A stretch of DNA of 64,000 bases from CAVWSM01 sp963798505 (GCA_963798505.1 CAWCTX010000009.1:462739-526738); one strand, 5' to 3'. Positions 34,493 through 44,031 are shown, counted from the stretch's first letter. Notes: a model not told the origin generated them from the letters alone. A program made the numbers and translations.

Positions 34493-36400
34493 ATGACATC
34501 CGAACGGCTTCGGGCGATGCCGCACATGCCGGGCCTCGATGGGCTGCGGGCCGTGGCCGTCGCGGCCGTCGTGCTCTACCACCTCGGGTTGTCCTGGATG
34601 CCCGGCGGCTTCCTGGGTGTTGACGTCTTCTTCGTCCTCTCCGGATTCCTGATCACCACATTGCTCATCGAGGAAATGGACCGCGAGGGACGACTCGACC
34701 TCAAGCGGTTCTATGTCCACCGAGGTCGGCGGCTGCTTCCGGCGCTATGGCTGATGCTCTTCGTCGTCTCGACCGTGTCGCTCGTCTTCCTGCCCGCCGA
34801 GGTGCCCGAGCTGCGCGGCGATGTCACGGCGGCTCTGTTCTACGTGTCCAACTGGGACTTCATCGTCGCCGACCAATCGTACTTCGAGATGACCGGACGG
34901 CCGCCGCTGCTCCAGCACCTGTGGTCACTTGCGGTCGAGGAGCAGTTCTACCTGCTGTGGCCGGTGGTTCTCGCCGTGGCCATGGTGGGTGGACGTCGGA
35001 GCATCCGTCGGGTGGCGCTGATCATCGCCGCCTTCTCTGCAGTGTGGATGGCCGTCCTCTCCGTATCGTCCGGCTTCCCGGTGCCCAACGACCCGAGCCG
35101 CGTCTACTTCGGCACCGACACGCACGCGTCTGGCTTGCTGCTCGGCGCGGCCCTGGCGGCGAGCTGGCGACCGTGGCGCTCCTGGCGATCGAGCCGGTCA
35201 TGGGTGACGAGCCGGCGCCCGCTACCGCACCGCAGAGGCGTTGCCGCACTCGACTTCCTGGGAATGGTGGCGCTCGCTCTTGTTGTGTACGCGTTCATCT
35301 TCACGAGCGAGTTCTCCGAGGGCCTCTTCCGTGGCGGCTTCTTCGCCGTCTCGGCGGTGACGGCGATGGCCGTGGCGGCCGTGGTGCACCCGGGGGGCGT
35401 GCTGGGGCGGCTGTTGGGGATACCGCCGCTTCGCTGGCTGGGTGAGCGGTCGTACGCGATCTATCTGTGGCACTGGCCCGTCCTGATGCTCACCCGACCA
35501 GGAATCGAGCTCGGATTCCACGGCCTGGCCGCGAACGTCGTCAGGATCGCCATCGTGCTGGTGCTCGCGGACCTGTCGTACCGACTGGTGGAGCATCCCA
35601 TTCGCACGGGCTCATTCCGGCGGAGACTGCATGGCCGCGGAACGGTGAGCAGCAGGGGTCCTGCCTACACCCGGCTTGCCGGTGCCACGACGGTGCTCGT
35701 CGCAACTCTCGTCGTCGGCAACGGCCTGGCCACGGCGACCGCACCGGATCCTGCCGATCCGCCCGCTGCCGACGTGCCAACAGCCTCGCTGCCGGCGCCC
35801 GAGACGGTGACGCCCCCTGAACCGGCGGCTCCGCAACCAGCGTCACCGCAACCAGCCGCTCCCCCGCCGGCCACGCCCTGGGCGTTCGGCGACTCCGTCA
35901 TGGTCGGAGCAGCCGAACTACTCGGGGGCGCCGGGATGCGCGTGTCCGCTGCCGTCGGCAGACAGTTTGGCGACGTGGCGGCCGAGGTAGTTGCCGCTGC
36001 GGACTCGGGACAGCTCGGCCAAACCGTGGTGCTGCACGTCGGCAACAACGGGCCTTTGCCGGAGAAGGCAGTGCGCGGGCTGCTCGAGCGGATCACCGAC
36101 AGACAGGTCCTGATTCTGACCGTCCACGCGCCGCGCAACTACGAGCGATACAACAACGAGCTCCTCACCAGAGTTGCGCAGAGCTATGCCAACGTACGCC
36201 TGCTTGACTGGCACGCCCTCGCCGCCGCGAACCCCAGCTGGCTCGCTCGCGACCACATCCACCTCACCGCGAAAGACGGACGGCAGGGGTACGCGGCGTG
36301 GCTGGTCGGGGAGATCTGCCCGATAGCCCCTGCCGGGAGGCAGCCATGGCTGCGTTCGGTGTGCGCACACCGCTTCCCACGCGACATGCTGCTGCGGTGA
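34493..36400 (+). CDS. OafA/YrhL-type acyltransferase-SGNH fusion
   Basis: This is a ~635-aa membrane O-acyltransferase. The acyltransferase-3 domain spans ~10-370, with the conserved LDGLRAVAVAAVVLYHL (catalytic His) near the N-terminus and LWSLAVEEQFYLLWP. Eleven or so helices follow. A Pro/Ala-rich linker (EPAAPQPASPQPAAPPP) leads to an extracellular SGNH hydrolase-like domain with FGDSVMVGA, HVGNNG and DHIHLT, i.e. GDS, GNNG and D-x-x-H. The protein probably acetylates a cell-envelope glycan. The ATG at 34493 has AAGG seven nt upstream; an in-frame GTG lies 6 nt earlier. Its stop overlaps the next start (TGATG). Confidence 0.92.
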   Translation: MTSERLRAMPHMPGLDGLRAVAVAAVVLYHLGLSWMPGGFLGVDVFFVLSGFLITTLLIEEMDREGRLDLKRFYVHRGRRLLPALWLMLFVVSTVSLVFLPAEVPELRGDVTAALFYVSNWDFIVADQSYFEMTGRPPLLQHLWSLAVEEQFYLLWPVVLAVAMVGGRRSIRRVALIIAAFSAVWMAVLSVSSGFPVPNDPSRVYFGTDTHASGLLLGAALAASWRPWRSWRSSRSWVTSRRPLPHRRGVAALDFLGMVALALVVYAFIFTSEFSEGLFRGGFFAVSAVTAMAVAAVVHPGGVLGRLLGIPPLRWLGERSYAIYLWHWPVLMLTRPGIELGFHGLAANVVRIAIVLVLADLSYRLVEHPIRTGSFRRRLHGRGTVSSRGPAYTRLAGATTVLVATLVVGNGLATATAPDPADPPAADVPTASLPAPETVTPPEPAAPQPASPQPAAPPPATPWAFGDSVMVGAAELLGGAGMRVSAAVGRQFGDVAAEVVAAADSGQLGQTVVLHVGNNGPLPEKAVRGLLERITDRQVLILTVHAPRNYERYNNELLTRVAQSYANVRLLDWHALAAANPSWLARDHIHLTAKDGRQGYAAWLVGEICPIAPAGRQPWLRSVCAHRFPRDMLLR

Positions 36401-37536
36401 TGCGGCATGTGTTGGTGCTGGGCGCTGGCTTCGGGGGGCTGGAGCTGGCTACCCGGCTGTCCGAGTCGTTGCGCGACGAGGTGCGCGTCACCCTGGTCGA
36501 TCAGAACGACTCGTTCATCTTCGGGTTCTCCAAGTTGGAGATCATGATCGGCCGGCAGACCCGGGAAGAGGTGCGCTGCCCCTACCGGGACATTTCCAGG
36601 CCGGGGATTGAGTTTCGTCAGGAACGCGTCACATCGATCGATCCCGGAACGCGTCATGTCGTCACCGACGGCGGCTTCTACGAGCCCGACATTCTGGTCG
36701 TGGCGTTGGGCGCCGACTACGACCCGGAGGCCACGCCGGGCTTCGTGGAGGACGGGCACGAGTTCTATTCGGTCGCCGGCGCCGAACGCCTGCGCCACGT
36801 CCTGGCGTCGTTCGCGGGCGGGAGAGTGCTGGTGGCGGTCCTAGGGGTGCCCTTCAAGTGCCCGCCGGCACCGTATGAGGGGGCGCTGATGCTGCACGAC
36901 TTTCTGGTTGATCGCGGTGTGCGAGACGCCACGCGGATCGACGTCATCAGCCCGATGGAGTCGCCGATCCCGGTGTCGCGAGAAGCCTCTGAGGTGCTCG
37001 TGCAGGCGATGGCGGAACGAGGCATCGGATACACGCCCGGGCGGCGGGTGCTCGGGCTCGATCCGACGGCGCACATGGCCAAGCTGAAGACTGGAGATCT
37101 TCCCTACGACCTTTTCATCGGCATCCCTGTTCACCGGGCACCGGCGGTTGTCGAGGCGTCCGGGCTGACGGCCGGCGGAAAGGACGGCTGGGTCGCGGTC
37201 GACCCCCGCACCCTCGCCACCCGCTTTCCCAACGTGTACGCACTCGGGGACTGTGCCGACGCTCCGGTTCCCCGGGCCGGTGTGTTCGCCGAGAACGCCG
37301 CGCGCGCGGTCGCCGACGACATCGCCGCAAAGATCCACGAGCTGGGAGCGATCAAGCCCTACGAGGGCAAGGGGTCGTGCTATGTCGAGTTCGGCGGAGG
37401 GCTGGTGGGCAAGGTCGACGCCGACTTCCTGTCCGGGCCGTCGCCGAGCGCACCGTTCCTCGGCCCGTCTACAGATCTAGCTGCCGAGAAGGAGCGGTTC
37501 GCCGCCACCCGACGCCGACGCTGGTTCGGGAACTGA
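36400..37536 (+). CDS. Sulfide:quinone reductase-like flavoprotein
   Basis: This is a 378-aa FAD/NAD(P)-type disulfide oxidoreductase of the SQR/FCSD group. FAD motif GAGFGG at residues 8-13; the SQR hallmark VPFKCPPAPYEGALML with its redox Cys; second FAD motif VYALGDCADAP; and a third Cys in GKGSCYVEFGGG. SQRs transfer electrons from sulfide to membrane quinone. Its position beside a sulfonate/thiol locus suggests sulfide or persulfide handling, but similar proteins also act on other substrates. It abuts the convergent DUF1116 gene with no gap. The start overlaps the acyltransferase stop by one base. Confidence 0.82.
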   Translation: MRHVLVLGAGFGGLELATRLSESLRDEVRVTLVDQNDSFIFGFSKLEIMIGRQTREEVRCPYRDISRPGIEFRQERVTSIDPGTRHVVTDGGFYEPDILVVALGADYDPEATPGFVEDGHEFYSVAGAERLRHVLASFAGGRVLVAVLGVPFKCPPAPYEGALMLHDFLVDRGVRDATRIDVISPMESPIPVSREASEVLVQAMAERGIGYTPGRRVLGLDPTAHMAKLKTGDLPYDLFIGIPVHRAPAVVEASGLTAGGKDGWVAVDPRTLATRFPNVYALGDCADAPVPRAGVFAENAARAVADDIAAKIHELGAIKPYEGKGSCYVEFGGGLVGKVDADFLSGPSPSAPFLGPSTDLAAEKERFAATRRRRWFGN

Positions 37537-38961
37537 CTAGTCGTACGCGCGGGCCAGTGCAAGCACGGCAGCAGCAAAGCACTCCATCGGGGCCCGGGCG
37601 ATGCCGGCGCCGATCTGCCCCAGCCCTTCGGTCGCATGCAGGATGCCCGTGTTGATCGCGGGCGCGGTATCCGTCTCGACGACAGCGCATGCGTCGATCC
37701 CCAGCGGTGCGCCTCGATGCTCGACAAGCGGCAGGGAGAACCGGCTGCTGCGTCCAGCGCACACGAGAGCCATCTCCTCGGTGGTGGCCACGGCGTCGTG
37801 GACCGACCCACCGAGGAACGACGCGACCGCGGGCGACGCCGCAGACGCAGCCCCTCCGAGTCCGATGAGCTCGAGCACGGCGCTGTCCCCGATGTCCCTG
37901 GCTGCATCGTCTTCGTTGTACCCGGGGTGATAGAGCGCGTTGCCTACCGGCGGTGCCGGTGCCAGGAACTCCTGCTCGCCGGTGCCGGCCAGCCGAACCC
38001 CGAACGTGGTGCCATTTCGGGACATTGCGACGACGATGCTCGAGCCCGCGACGTCATACGCCGACATCAGGACCGCCTTTGCCGCTGCCATGGCGACGTT
38101 GAGAAAGAACAGGTGGTTCGCCGAGAGAAGCCTGGCGGCCTCGGCACGCGCGGGGGACCTCGCGCTCATGAGCGACGGCAGCAACGTGCGCCAGAGCAGG
38201 TTGGTGGTGGCCTGCGACCTCATGTGCATCTCGTCGCCCATCTGCAGGCCCTGCGCGACCAGAGCGAAGACGTCGATCGGCCCATTCGACGACAGAGCCT
38301 CGGCCAGCACCGGTGCTACGGCGTCGCGGATCGCCGCCAGGTGGGCGACCGCTTCCGGCCCGTCGACCCCGAACCACGCGGCCCGGCCGGGGCCCTGGTT
38401 GATCGAAGAGAATGCCCGTGTGCCGGCCGCCTCATTGTCGACCACCAGTACGGGCGACGTCGGCCCGATCGAGCTGGCCATAGGGAGCACGGTGTCGTGG
38501 ACGTTCGCGGGTTCCAGTCGCACTTCTCCCTGCGAGATGAGCCGCGACACGTCGGTCACATCACCCGCCAAGCCCTCGGCTATAACGGTCGCGCTGACGG
38601 ACCGGCGCAATGGGTCACACATCTCGGACCACTCCACGGCCGGGCCGCAGTGGAGCACGATGCGAGGATCGACGCCCGGCACCACATCGATGCAGCGAGC
38701 GACTCCGGTCAGCAAGGGCGTCCCGCTGTCGAGGCGACGGTGGACCTCCTGGTTGGCTGCCTGCACCCGTGCATGCAGCGGGCCGGCAAGGCGCGTCAAT
38801 GCCTCGACAAGGTCTGGACGGCCGCCGGCCGGTATGCGCCAGTCGACGTCAACGGCCTGCGCGCCCTGATCGCGCACCGAGTCGGCGAACAAGCTCAGCC
38901 CCACGTTGACGACGTTGACCTCAGCTGGCAACGGAGCGGGAGGAGACGAACCCGTTGGCAT
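37537..38961 (-). CDS. DUF1116 (YlbE/AllG-like) protein
   Basis: This is a 474-aa soluble protein. VNVGLSLFADSVRDQGAQAVDVDWR and the Gly-rich NALYHPGYNEDDAARDIGDSAVLELIGLGG match DUF1116. In enteric bacteria a DUF1116 protein works with FdrA and a DUF2877 protein in the oxamate/allantoin carbamoyl-transfer step. Here an FdrA gene lies 10 kb away in the same locus, but no DUF2877 gene is seen. A carbamoyl- or acyl-transfer role in this locus is therefore only an inference. Its ATG is formed by the same CATG that starts the divergent OsmC-like gene. Confidence 0.85.
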   Translation of the reverse strand: MPTGSSPPAPLPAEVNVVNVGLSLFADSVRDQGAQAVDVDWRIPAGGRPDLVEALTRLAGPLHARVQAANQEVHRRLDSGTPLLTGVARCIDVVPGVDPRIVLHCGPAVEWSEMCDPLRRSVSATVIAEGLAGDVTDVSRLISQGEVRLEPANVHDTVLPMASSIGPTSPVLVVDNEAAGTRAFSSINQGPGRAAWFGVDGPEAVAHLAAIRDAVAPVLAEALSSNGPIDVFALVAQGLQMGDEMHMRSQATTNLLWRTLLPSLMSARSPARAEAARLLSANHLFFLNVAMAAAKAVLMSAYDVAGSSIVVAMSRNGTTFGVRLAGTGEQEFLAPAPPVGNALYHPGYNEDDAARDIGDSAVLELIGLGGAASAASPAVASFLGGSVHDAVATTEEMALVCAGRSSRFSLPLVEHRGAPLGIDACAVVETDTAPAINTGILHATEGLGQIGAGIARAPMECFAAAVLALARAYD

Positions 38962-39364
38962 GCGACTACCGTCCAGAACCGTGCGGCTGACTGCCCATTG
39001 GGAAGGTGGCTACCACGTCCGGGTGCCGGTGCGGGGTTTCGACCTCGTGTCGGACGAACCGCCGGAGTTTGGCGGCGAGGACCGGGGGCCGATGCCCACT
39101 GAGTTGTTCCTGGCCTCCCTCGCTGCCTGTTTCGCAGCCTCGGTGGCGCACGCGGCCCGAAAACGCGGCATCACGCTGCCCGATCTGCAGGTCGACGTCG
39201 ACGGGACGTATGAGGGACTGCGCTTCGAGATGCTGCGAATCGTGGTCCGCTCGACTATGGCTCGCGCGGAGCTCGAGCCTTTGGTCGAGAAGGCTCGGAC
39301 GTACTGCTATGTCTCCCACACGCTGCTGACCACACCCCGACTGGACGTCGTCATCGAGCCCTAG
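38960..39364 (+). CDS. OsmC-family protein
   Basis: This is a 134-aa OsmC/Ohr-fold protein. The two family cysteines are C57 (LASLAACFAASVAH) and C116 (ARTYCYVSHTLL); in Ohr/OsmC they reduce organic hydroperoxides using thiols. It begins MRLPSRTVRLTAHWEGGYH, and its ATG shares a CATG with the divergent DUF1116 gene. It overlaps the convergent lyase gene by 14 nt. In a locus that makes a small thiol cofactor, a thiol-dependent peroxidase or thiol-binding role fits, but this is inference. Confidence 0.85.
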   Translation: MRLPSRTVRLTAHWEGGYHVRVPVRGFDLVSDEPPEFGGEDRGPMPTELFLASLAACFAASVAHAARKRGITLPDLQVDVDGTYEGLRFEMLRIVVRSTMARAELEPLVEKARTYCYVSHTLLTTPRLDVVIEP

Positions 39365-40859
39365 CACTCGGTGTCCCACCCGCCACCTCCTCTGCCTGTG
39401 CCACGAGCTCGGATTCTGCGGCGGTCATGGCATCCGACCGTGTTCGAGCTCGCTCAACGAGTGTCTCGGCGTCCTGCCTGCAGCGCGTCGCCATGTCACG
39501 GACAACGGCTGGCGCGGCGCCACCGGGTGCGACTCGCGTCCGCACAATCGAGCGCGGATCCAGCACCGACGCCAGGTCATGGCCGGCAAGGCCGAGTGGC
39601 CTGCCGAGCTGCTCGACCGCCGCCTCGTCGAGCAGCTCGCCCGTGAGGTCGACCCCGCGTAGCCCGCGCCCGCTCGCCGTGCGCACCGCTCTTCCCACGA
39701 CGAGATACGCCGAGCGATAGTCGATCGCGCACGCCTCCATGACGTACTCGGCCAGGTCGGTTGCCTGCGAGAAGCCATCGACGAGTACGGCCCACATCCG
39801 CTCCGCATGGACGTCGAGCGAGGACGTGACGCCCGTCATGAGCCGGGTCACGCGGCCTGCCAGATCCAGCGCCCGCGGGACCTCCCCATAGGCAAAGATC
39901 AGGTTGTCGCTCCGCGCTGACGGCGTCTTTGCCACGGCGAGAAATCCGGTCAGCCGGCCGATGAGAACCCCGCCTGCGCCGCGTACGATCGCGACGGCGT
40001 ACGGATTGCGCTTCTGCGGCATCAGCACGCTGGCGCGCGTGTAGGGGCCGGCGATGTCGACGAAGTCGAACTCCTCGCTCGCCCAGATCTCGAGGTCTTC
40101 GGCGAGCTTGCTCTGGTTGGTGACCAGGCTGGCGGCTGTGGCCAGGAGTGTCACGAGCCCGTCGAGCTGCCACATCGCGTCACGGGTGTGCTCGATGACT
40201 CCGCCGAAGCCGAGCAGCCGTGCCACATGGTCGCGGTCGACGAGCAGTCGACTGCCGTTGACGCAGCCGGCACCACCCGGCGAACGGTCCACCCAGTCGA
40301 GTCCCTCGAGGAGCCGATCGCCGTCTCGCAGAGCGGGGTAGGCGAACGACAGCACGTAGTGACCGAAGGTCGACGGTTGTGCTTGCTGAAGATAGGTCTG
40401 GTCGGGCATCCAGGTCTCGGCGTGCTGCCCTGCGAGATCACTGACGGCGACAGCGAACCGTGCGGCGTCCGCCGCCAGCCCGGCAACCTGCATACGGAGC
40501 ATGAGGCGCAAGGCAATCCGCGCCGCCTCACGACGGGGCCGACCCGCGTGCAGCCATCCCGCGTCGTCGCCGAGCCGCTCGACGAACCAGCGCTCCCGGC
40601 AGTTGTAGACCTCGCCGAACGCCGGGTCGTACGGGAACTCCTCCGCCGGGATCTGCAGCGACTCGAGCGCCGCGAGGAGCAGCCGGCGCAATGGTTCGTC
40701 GGGGACCACGGCGCGGTGGCGCAGGTCGAGCAGGTGAGCCAGGTCGGCGAGCCCGAGGCCGCGGTGGAGCAGCGGCGCGTCCGCGACCTCGAGCGCGAAC
40801 CCCGCCTCGATGAGCTCGACAGCCGGGCCCTGCTCGGCGGGTCCGCGCACCCGGGTCAT
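39351..40859 (-). CDS. Aspartase/fumarase-superfamily lyase 1 (argininosuccinate-lyase-like; XcbC/XcbD type)
   Basis: This is a 502-aa member of the aspartase/fumarase superfamily. The signature loop is VLMPQKRNPYAVAIVRGAGG, and HGL/QTYLQQAQPSTFGHYVLSF provides the acid/base region. It most resembles argininosuccinate lyases in length and pattern, but no other arginine gene is near. In Xanthobacter autotrophicus Py2 two lyases of this superfamily (XcbC1, XcbD1) sit with phosphosulfolactate synthase and a PLP enzyme for coenzyme M synthesis; XcbC1 removes phosphate from phosphosulfolactate. One of the two lyases here should do that. Last gene of the operon, with an ATGA overlap onto the PLP gene. 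Confidence 0.83.
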   Translation of the reverse strand: MTRVRGPAEQGPAVELIEAGFALEVADAPLLHRGLGLADLAHLLDLRHRAVVPDEPLRRLLLAALESLQIPAEEFPYDPAFGEVYNCRERWFVERLGDDAGWLHAGRPRREAARIALRLMLRMQVAGLAADAARFAVAVSDLAGQHAETWMPDQTYLQQAQPSTFGHYVLSFAYPALRDGDRLLEGLDWVDRSPGGAGCVNGSRLLVDRDHVARLLGFGGVIEHTRDAMWQLDGLVTLLATAASLVTNQSKLAEDLEIWASEEFDFVDIAGPYTRASVLMPQKRNPYAVAIVRGAGGVLIGRLTGFLAVAKTPSARSDNLIFAYGEVPRALDLAGRVTRLMTGVTSSLDVHAERMWAVLVDGFSQATDLAEYVMEACAIDYRSAYLVVGRAVRTASGRGLRGVDLTGELLDEAAVEQLGRPLGLAGHDLASVLDPRSIVRTRVAPGGAAPAVVRDMATRCRQDAETLVERARTRSDAMTAAESELVAQAEEVAGGTPSARAR

Positions 40860-41824
40860 GTGGCCACCGCCTCCGTCGAGGTTGTCATCAGATGCGCGAG
40901 TGCGGCCGCATGGCCGCCGGTGTGCCAGAAGACGATGGGTTCGGGGAGCTTCGGCTCGGTCAGCAGGAGACCGAGCGCCTTGGCAGAGAACACCGGGTCC
41001 AGCAGCAGACCCTCGGTCGACGCGGCGAGCTCAGCGGCCCGCTCGCCCGCTGCCGAAGGAACGCCGTAGCCAGGGCCCATCGCGTCACGCACGTCGGTGT
41101 CGGCCTCGGCCGGAGCCGGCAGCCGACGCACCGCCGCCGCGACAGCCGCCAGGGAGAACACGCGTTCAGCGGTCTCCGCAACCGACCGGCTCACCGCGGC
41201 AGCGACGACGCGCCACGATGCTGCACCGGACGCGGCCACCAGGCCGGCCGCCGTGCCACCCGAACCGGCCGCGACGAGAACCGTGGCCGGGCGAATCCCC
41301 AACGAGTCGCACTGCTGCACGATCTCGAGCCCAGCCTCGACATAAGCCAGCGCTCCGACAACCGTGGCGCCGCCCCGCGGGACCACGTAAGGAACGCCGC
41401 CGTCAGCTCGGACCTCCGCTTCGATACGAGCCAGCCCATGGTCAACCGACGCGCGATCAGGATCGCCGGTGAACTGCACCTCCGCGCCGTGCCACCGCAT
41501 GAGCGCAAGGTTGGGATGAGTCGACCCGTCGTCGCCGTAGAGAACGAGACGGCAACGCAGACCAGCGACCTGTGCCACTGCCGCCACCGCGGCGGCGAAG
41601 TTCGACGCCGGGCCGCCGCCGCCAACGAGCGTGTCCGCGCCTTGCGCGAGCGCGGACCCGACCAGCCGCTCCAGCTGCCGGGCCTTGTTGCCGGCGAGCA
41701 TGAACCCCGTGAGGTCGTCACGCTTGACCCACAGATCGCCGCAGCCCAGGGCTCGGGCCAGCCGCGGGGCCGACACCAGCGGTGTCGGCAGGACAGCCAG
41801 CGGAAAGCGTTCGGTCATGGCCAC
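40856..41824 (-). CDS. D-cysteine desulfhydrase/ACC-deaminase-like PLP enzyme (XcbE type)
   Basis: This is a 322-aa fold-type II PLP enzyme. The PLP lysine is K47 in FMLAGNKARQLE, preceded by WVKRDDLTG; phosphate binding is by VAAGSGGTAAGLVAA. This is the D-cysteine desulfhydrase/ACC deaminase family. Next to phosphosulfolactate synthase and two superfamily lyases it matches XcbE1 of the bacterial coenzyme M pathway, where a PLP enzyme is proposed to install or exchange the sulfur-containing group late in the route. It overlaps the preceding lyase by 10 nt and the following one by 4 nt. Confidence 0.87.
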   Translation of the reverse strand: MAMTERFPLAVLPTPLVSAPRLARALGCGDLWVKRDDLTGFMLAGNKARQLERLVGSALAQGADTLVGGGGPASNFAAAVAAVAQVAGLRCRLVLYGDDGSTHPNLALMRWHGAEVQFTGDPDRASVDHGLARIEAEVRADGGVPYVVPRGGATVVGALAYVEAGLEIVQQCDSLGIRPATVLVAAGSGGTAAGLVAASGAASWRVVAAAVSRSVAETAERVFSLAAVAAAVRRLPAPAEADTDVRDAMGPGYGVPSAAGERAAELAASTEGLLLDPVFSAKALGLLLTEPKLPEPIVFWHTGGHAAALAHLMTTSTEAVAT

Positions 41825-43155
41825 TGCTCCGGCTCGCGCTGCCGCGCTGCCCTCGCCCGCTCCACAACCGTGTCCACCATCGCTGCCGCGTCGCCGGTGT
41901 ATGGCGCGGAAAGGCGTTGCTCCAGTGCGCTGTCGAGCAACCCTGCGGCTCGAAGCGCGTCGACCAGAGACAGGCCGACGTCTCGCCCGGCAGCCAACGC
42001 ATGCTGAAGCGTCGCCTGCGCCTGGTGCTTACCGAGCCTTGCTGAGAGCAACGCAAGCGCCTGCTCCGAGCCACTGTAGGGACCGAGGTTGCGCCGCATC
42101 GCGGCAATGTCAACCTCCAGCCCAGCGATGAGGCTCACCGCCATGGACACCGACGTTCCGGTGAGCAGGCACGCCTCGGGGAGTGCGACCCACTCGGCCT
42201 TCCAGCCACGGCCGTCACGCTCGTGCTCGGTGACCACCCCCTCGACGAGCACGTCGGCCGCGGAGCGCACCAGTCGCGCCAGGGTGGCGAGGTGCTCGCT
42301 CACCTCCGGGTTTCGCTTGTGCGGCATGGTGATGCTGCCCACCGCATCGGCAGCTGGTCGCTCGCGCAGCTCGTCAATCTCCGACCGCGCCAACTGGTAG
42401 ACCTCGGTGCCGATCCGCGCCATGGTGCCGGAGACAAGGGCAAGGAGTACGCCGAACTCAGCAACCCGGTCCCGCGACGAGGTCCAGGACACGCCTGGGT
42501 CGGCCAAGCCGAGCCGATTGCAGAACAGCCGGCGCAGCGCGGCCCCATCGTCGCCGAAGAACGCGAGACTGCCAACCGCCCCGGCGAGCTGGCCGACAAA
42601 CCAGCGTGGGCCACCCTCGCGCAGCCGGTCGAGGTGACGTCGCACCTCGTCGGCCCATGAGGCGACCTTGAGCCCGAAGGTCGTTGGCGCCCCCGCCTGC
42701 CCGTGGGTGCGCCCGGCCATGACCGTGTCCCGGTGCTGCTCCGCGAGATCCAGCAGCGAGCTCTCCAGGCCGCGCAGGTCGCGCCAGAGCACGCCGCAGA
42801 CGTCCTTGACGGCCAGCGCTGTCCACGTGTCCGTCACGTCCTGCACGGTCGCGCCGTAGTAGACCCACTGCCCGGCCTCCTCAGGCAGCACCTGCTGGAG
42901 GGCAGCGATCAGGCCGAGCGTCGAGTGCGAGGTGCGCCGTGTCTCCGCGGCCACGAGCTCGAGGTCGAGCGAGTCGACAGTCGCGCCACGCGCAATGTCC
43001 TTCGCTGCGGAAGCCGGGATGATGCCGAGCTCGGCCTGTGCGTCCGCGAGGGCGACGAGCACGTCGAGCCAGCCTTGGAGCCGAGCTCGCTCGTCAAAGA
43101 TCGCGCGAAGCTCGTCGGTGCCCCACAACTGCCCGAACACCGCGCTCTCGGTCAT
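41815..43155 (-). CDS. Aspartase/fumarase-superfamily lyase 2 (adenylosuccinate-lyase-like; XcbC/XcbD type)
   Basis: This is a 446-aa lyase. The signature loop GSITMPHKRNPEVSEHLATL is well preserved, and RTSHSTLGLI plus MAGRTHGQAGAPTTFGLKVASWADE supply the substrate-binding motifs. It resembles adenylosuccinate lyase and carboxymuconate cycloisomerase, but sits in the coenzyme M operon instead of with purine genes. With the second lyase downstream it would cover the two superfamily enzymes of the bacterial pathway. The ATG at 43155 overlaps the upstream stop by ATGA. Confidence 0.85.
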   Translation of the reverse strand: MTESAVFGQLWGTDELRAIFDERARLQGWLDVLVALADAQAELGIIPASAAKDIARGATVDSLDLELVAAETRRTSHSTLGLIAALQQVLPEEAGQWVYYGATVQDVTDTWTALAVKDVCGVLWRDLRGLESSLLDLAEQHRDTVMAGRTHGQAGAPTTFGLKVASWADEVRRHLDRLREGGPRWFVGQLAGAVGSLAFFGDDGAALRRLFCNRLGLADPGVSWTSSRDRVAEFGVLLALVSGTMARIGTEVYQLARSEIDELRERPAADAVGSITMPHKRNPEVSEHLATLARLVRSAADVLVEGVVTEHERDGRGWKAEWVALPEACLLTGTSVSMAVSLIAGLEVDIAAMRRNLGPYSGSEQALALLSARLGKHQAQATLQHALAAGRDVGLSLVDALRAAGLLDSALEQRLSAPYTGDAAAMVDTVVERARAARQREPEQWP

Positions 43156-44031
43156 CCGCGCAACCACGCCGCCTCCTCCGAGACCAGGTCGACGAGGGCG
43201 GACCTGATGAGCCCCAACGAAGCCCCCCACGGCACGACGACCTGCCGGCCCGTCCGCTCGTACCGCTCCTCCTCCAGCAGGCAGCACTTTGTGAGCGTCG
43301 CCTCCGACGTGTTGCCGGCGAGGCGGCGCGGGCACATGTCGATCGTCGGCGCGTCGCGACCGTAGAACCAGCGATGGATCTCGCGAGATCGGGTGCACCC
43401 GACAAGCACCCAGTCCGCCTCGGGCGGCCGCTCGTCGAGATAGTCGGTCGGCGTCGTGAGAACGATGCCGGAGCCGCGGCACGGCAGCAGGTAGCGGGCA
43501 GCCGGGCGGGATGCCGCGAGCTCGGTGAGATCGGTGATATCCGCGACCAGCTCGACGGGGGGAATGTCGTCGCTGATCGCGACGAGCGACTGCGCTTGGT
43601 CGACCAGCTTGGCTGGGTAAGGAGGTGCGACGTCGACGACCCGGATCCGTACGGGCGCGGGGTCGAGCAGGAAGCTGACGTGGCCGTGACGGCCAGCCAC
43701 CACCACGCATCGGGCGGTGGGTGCTTGCTCGCGTGCGACCCGTCCGAGCTCGCTCGGCACACTGGTGTCCGCGTCTGGCGCATCCACCCACGCCGTGTCC
43801 CCTGGTCCGGCGAGCACGTCCACGTCGACGACCGGTGCGAACAACGGCGCGTCGTCGACCTTGGTGACCGCGGCGACCGCCGTCTCGCCGTCGGAGACGC
43901 AGCACGACATAGCGGGTGCGGCGGTAGACCTCCCGACCGAGCAGATGCTGGCGCACAGCGGCTGCGGACAACGGACCGTCGACCCGCGCCACCGAGACCT
44001 CCCGGTAGCGGTCGGGCGTCAGGTTGCTCAC
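43152..44031 (-). pseudogene. Unrecognised conserved gene in coenzyme M operon, one frameshift
   Basis: The GTG at 44031 overlaps the phosphosulfolactate synthase stop (GTGA). The first ~45 residues (LTPDRYREVSVARVDGPLSA, LLGREVYRRTRYVVLR) stop making sense at about 43,905. The rest (VSDGETAVAAVTKVDDAPLF ... DIPPVELVADITDLTEL ... RRLAGNTSEATLTKCCLLEEER ... WGASLGLIRSALVDLVS) is in another frame to the TGA at 43152. Total ~292 aa, soluble, with several Cys (LLPCRGSG, VLVGCTRS, IDMCPRRL, TKCCLLEE). No known catalytic motif is recognised. Its place between two pathway genes with 4-nt overlaps on both sides implies a function in the pathway. Confidence 0.75.

Noticed and set aside
40856..41824. 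ACC deaminase for plant-associated growth
   Set aside because: The family is shared with D-cysteine desulfhydrases, and the operon context points to coenzyme M biosynthesis.
39351..43155. Housekeeping argininosuccinate lyase and adenylosuccinate lyase
   Set aside because: Neither arginine nor purine genes are near, and both lie in one operon with phosphosulfolactate synthase and a PLP enzyme, as in the bacterial coenzyme M set.
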